Below, one piece after another: positions 5,794 to 8,218 of a stretch of 8,218 nucleotides of DNA. The DNA lies in assembly GCA_937936215.1 (NCBI GenBank), contig CALGWX010000149.1:1-8218 (forward strand). Reading direction: 5' to 3'. Within the stretch, counting starts at the first letter, position 1, and every line of letters starts with the position of its first letter. The DNA comes from an uncultured Burkholderiaceae bacterium. Its GTDB lineage: Bacteria > Pseudomonadota > Gammaproteobacteria > Burkholderiales > Burkholderiaceae_F. The notes under the pieces are model-generated. The model saw only the letters and a program-made list of their open reading frames with translations. It made no database searches and was not told where the DNA came from. The position numbers and the translations under genes were made by a program.

Positions 5794-8029
5794 AGTCCTC
5801 GAAACGCTCGAACGTGGCCTGCCGGGGATCGACCGGCTGATAGCCGGGAATGCTACGCCGCAGCTGGTCCACCAGTCCGGTGCCGATCGAGGCGACGCCG
5901 TTCAGCTGCAGCTGGAACAGCAGCGACGTCGTCGGCGACTGGCCCACCGTCACGAAACTCGTGACCACCACCCGCGCCGCCCAGCACGCCTCGCGATACT
6001 CGACGCCACCGAGCAGCTCGACCCAGGTGCGGTCGCGCAGCGAGTAGTTGACGCGGCCGACACCATACCAGCGCGCCGCCAGCGGCCACTGGCCGGCGAG
6101 GTCGATCTGCTCGATCTCGTCGATCTTGTAGCGGTAGGCCGCGCTCAGCAGCGAGCCCGGGCGCGGCTGCCAGCGCAGCGCCGCGGCGGCGCGCACCAGC
6201 TTGCTCTCCAGCGTCGAGTGCTGCACCAGCACGTCGGCAAACCAGCCGCGCGCGATCGTGCCGCGCAGCTCCAGGAGCAGGTCCGACTCGGTATCGGAGC
6301 GCGGCGCCACGCCGGGCAGCGTCACGCGGTCGGACGCAAAGTAAAAGCGCTGGCCGATCGCCGCCCGCAGCCGCTCGGCGCCGGTGGCGTGGTCGATGAC
6401 GCGCCCCACCAGCGCCGCCGTCAGCTGGTTGGACTCGTTAATGCGGTCGTTGCCGGAGAAACGGTTCTCGCGGAAAAGCTGCGTGAAGTTGAAGTCCGCC
6501 ACCGCGGTGTCGAACACGGGCAGCCCGGCCTGGTCGCGAAACGGCACGTAGGCGTAGAACAGGCGCGGCTCCAGCGTCTGCACCGTTGCCTCGCCGAACC
6601 ACTTGGCGTCGCGCTCGAAGACCAGGCCGCCGTCGACCGAGGCGATCGGCACGCCGCGGCTGGGCCGCTGCGCGGGGGCGCCGGCCGGCGCGTCGAGCTC
6701 ATACCAGGTGGCGTGCCACTGCACCCTCGGCACGAGGAAGTAGCCGGGCGCGCGCAGCCCGTAGGACAGCATCGGGTTCGCCAGGAAGCGCCAGCCGGTG
6801 CGCAGGGTCGGATGCTCGAAGCGCGTCGCGTCCGCCACCACCCCGGCGTCGAACCCGCCCGTGCGCGGCAGCGCCGCGCTGAACGCAAACTGCGGCACGC
6901 GCTCGTGCGGCGGCACCACCGGCGCGCCCGGAATCTGCAGCGTCTGGTTCTGCTCGATGCGCGCCAGCGCGCTCCACCACGGCTGCGCGTACCTCAGGAA
7001 CGCGACCTGCGGCAGCACCACGCGCGACGACGCCGCGATGCTGCGCGAGAAGTCGGACAGCACCAGGTCGTCGGAGACACGGTTGTAGTGGACGCCGCCG
7101 GTCAACCCGGCGCCGTTGTCATACTGGTGCCGCAGCGCCAGGTAGCTGCGCGATTCGCCGCTGAGCCGGTCGTTCGGCACCAGGTCGTATTCGACCGTGC
7201 CGCCGAAGTTCGGCTCGAGATAACGGAACTCGCTGCCGAGCAGCAGCCCGCGCTTGGTCATCAGCCGCGGCGCGATCGTGGCGTCGCGGTTCGGCGCGAT
7301 GTTCCAGTAATACGGCACCGTCGCCTCGATGCCGAGCTTGCTGTTGATCCCGAACGACGGCGTCAGCAGCCCGCTGCGGCGGCGGTCGCCGAGCGGAAAC
7401 TGGAAGTACGGCGAGGCCAGGATCGGCACGCCCTGGAAGACGACCGCGGCGCCGCCGCCCACACCGAGCTCGTCGTCGCGATAAAGCGTCAGTTCGCGGG
7501 CGCGGATCCACCACGAGTCGTCGCCAGGCGCGCAGGTGGTGTAGACAGCGTCGGTCGGGCGGACGCGGTCCCCCCCGAGGAACTCGATCCGCCGCGCCGT
7601 GCCGCGGCCGCCGTGCGGCGCATAGGTGAAGCCGACGTCGGGCATGGCGCCGGTGCGCGCGTCAAGCTTCAGCGCCAGGCTCGGTCCGAAGACCGCCACG
7701 CCGTCGCGGAACAGGCGCACGTTGCCGACCGCCTCCAGCTCGTCGGTGGCCACCGTATAGGTGATGCGGTCGCCGCGCAGCACCGTGCCGCCGCGTCGCA
7801 CCTCGGCCTCGCCTTCGAGGGTCACCCGCTCCTGCACTTCACCCGCGAGCGTGCGCGCGCGCGCGAACGCGCTGCCCTCCGCCGGCGCGCCGCCGCGGCC
7901 GGCGCCAAGCGCGCGCTCCAGCTTCAGTTGCGGCGGCTGCCCCTGCGCGGCGGCGGCCGCGAGCAGCAGCCCGATCGCGGCAACGAGCGGTCGGCGCAAC
8001 AGCAGCAAGCGACGGGATGGCGGCGGCAA
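5786..8029 (-). CDS. lptD: LPS-assembly outer-membrane protein LptD
   Basis: LptD with the lipoprotein LptE forms the outer-membrane translocon that inserts lipopolysaccharide into the outer leaflet. The 747-residue protein has a signal peptide (about 1-30, RRPLVAAIGLLLAAAAAQG) and a periplasmic LptA/OstA-like jellyroll (about 60-180, including VTLEGEAEVRRGGTVLRGD and VYTTCAPGDDSWWIRA). A beta-barrel domain follows from about 200, with the very characteristic VPYYWNIAPNRDATIAPR (238-255) and LLTPSFGINSKLGIEATV. The C-terminus has LRRSIPGY (723-730) and a short tail. Only two cysteines exist, C166 and C682, apparently matching one of the E. coli inter-domain disulfide pairs. The start is TTG at 8029: an in-frame TGA lies at 8042-8044 and no ATG or GTG is available between it and the signal peptide. 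No Shine-Dalgarno site is evident. It is the first gene of the leftward block, overlapping surA by 8 nt. Confidence 0.96.
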   Translation of the reverse strand: MPPPSRRLLLLRRPLVAAIGLLLAAAAAQGQPPQLKLERALGAGRGGAPAEGSAFARARTLAGEVQERVTLEGEAEVRRGGTVLRGDRITYTVATDELEAVGNVRLFRDGVAVFGPSLALKLDARTGAMPDVGFTYAPHGGRGTARRIEFLGGDRVRPTDAVYTTCAPGDDSWWIRARELTLYRDDELGVGGGAAVVFQGVPILASPYFQFPLGDRRRSGLLTPSFGINSKLGIEATVPYYWNIAPNRDATIAPRLMTKRGLLLGSEFRYLEPNFGGTVEYDLVPNDRLSGESRSYLALRHQYDNGAGLTGGVHYNRVSDDLVLSDFSRSIAASSRVVLPQVAFLRYAQPWWSALARIEQNQTLQIPGAPVVPPHERVPQFAFSAALPRTGGFDAGVVADATRFEHPTLRTGWRFLANPMLSYGLRAPGYFLVPRVQWHATWYELDAPAGAPAQRPSRGVPIASVDGGLVFERDAKWFGEATVQTLEPRLFYAYVPFRDQAGLPVFDTAVADFNFTQLFRENRFSGNDRINESNQLTAALVGRVIDHATGAERLRAAIGQRFYFASDRVTLPGVAPRSDTESDLLLELRGTIARGWFADVLVQHSTLESKLVRAAAALRWQPRPGSLLSAAYRYKIDEIEQIDLAGQWPLAARWYGVGRVNYSLRDRTWVELLGGVEYREACWAARVVVTSFVTVGQSPTTSLLFQLQLNGVASIGTGLVDQLRRSIPGYQPVDPRQATFERFEDYE

Positions 8030-8218
8030 GCGATGGTCGCGTCAAACGTGGCGAGCCCCGCGTGAGCGGGCGCAACGCACCCGCCGCGGCACGGGCGCAG
8101 GCCGCCGCGAGCGCTCGCCAGCCGCCGTCGCGGATCGACCGGCACCAGGCGATGGCGCAAGTCCGACATGCCCGCACCCGGAGCGCCGCGGCGGCGCATG
8201 CAGCGTCCGATGCGGCGC
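8030..8218. other. Region upstream of lptD; possible divergent gene start, unresolved
   Basis: This stretch should hold the promoter of the leftward block, but I find no good -35/-10 pair on the minus strand. On the plus strand one frame is open from a GTG at 8062, through an ATG at 8152, to the window edge, ending in HAASDAA. In other betaproteobacteria I recall a divergent aminoglycoside-phosphotransferase-like sugar kinase (AmgK family) next to lptD, with an ASADASFRRYFR motif near its N-terminus. HAASDAA could be the beginning of that motif, but the match is far too short to call. A hairpin with stem gccc-gc/gc-gggc and a GTGA loop lies at 8055-8071. Leftward frames here (from 8199 and 8177) look like arginine- and alanine-rich shadow readings. 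Confidence 0.3.

Noticed and set aside
5591..8065. 824-codon open frame on the plus strand opposite lptD and surA
   Set aside because: It is an antisense shadow typical of very GC-rich DNA: rich in Arg, Ala, Gln and His, without recognisable motifs, and fully overlapping clearly identified LptD and SurA.
7839..8199. Leftward reading frames starting at 8199 and 8177
   Set aside because: Arg/Ala/Cys-rich with no recognisable motif, and they run out of frame across the LptD signal peptide.

Overview
The window is ordinary, densely packed core chromosome from a high-GC proteobacterium, by eye close to 70% G+C. It is most likely a betaproteobacterium of the Burkholderiales or Rhodocyclales type. 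That placement rests on recalled gene order (plsC, YgjP-type metallopeptidase, gloA on one side; lptD-surA-pdxA-rsmA on the other) and on the HQSTWETF signature in PlsC. I ran no database search. I see no mobile element, CRISPR array, tRNA, rRNA or phage gene, and no convincing new multi-gene system.

Layout. The left third reads rightward. A 27-nt near-perfect palindrome (35-61) lies against the 5' end of a lysophosphatidic acid acyltransferase gene (plsC, 86-838). It is followed by a YgjP/DUF45-type zinc metallopeptidase (835-1641), whose TTG start overlaps the plsC stop by 4 nt. After a 99-nt gap comes glyoxalase I (gloA, 1741-2127). A 125-nt convergent gap (2128-2252) with GC-rich hairpins separates this from the leftward block.

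The leftward block, in transcription order, is lptD (8029 to 5786), surA (5793 to 4462), pdxA (4356 to 3418), a small NTF2/SnoaL-like gene (3421 to 3035) and rsmA/ksgA (3035 to 2253). It matches the E. coli order lptD-surA-pdxA-rsmA, with one extra gene between pdxA and rsmA and no apaG/apaH after rsmA. Three of its four junctions overlap (8, 4 and 1 nt). The exception is the 105-nt surA-pdxA spacer, which can form a 9-bp RNA stem-loop. At the right edge, 8030-8218 is upstream of lptD; a rightward frame stays open to the edge and may begin a divergent gene.

How the genes work together. LptD and SurA belong to outer-membrane biogenesis: SurA chaperones beta-barrels including LptD, the terminal LPS translocon. 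PlsC makes the phosphatidic acid used for membrane phospholipid. PdxA (vitamin B6) and RsmA (16S rRNA dimethylation) are metabolic and translational housekeeping enzymes in the same unit. GloA detoxifies methylglyoxal. The points most worth a second look are the palindrome that appears to have displaced the plsC start, the small NTF2-like gene translationally coupled into the operon, an LptD with only two cysteines and a TTG start, and the structured surA-pdxA spacer.
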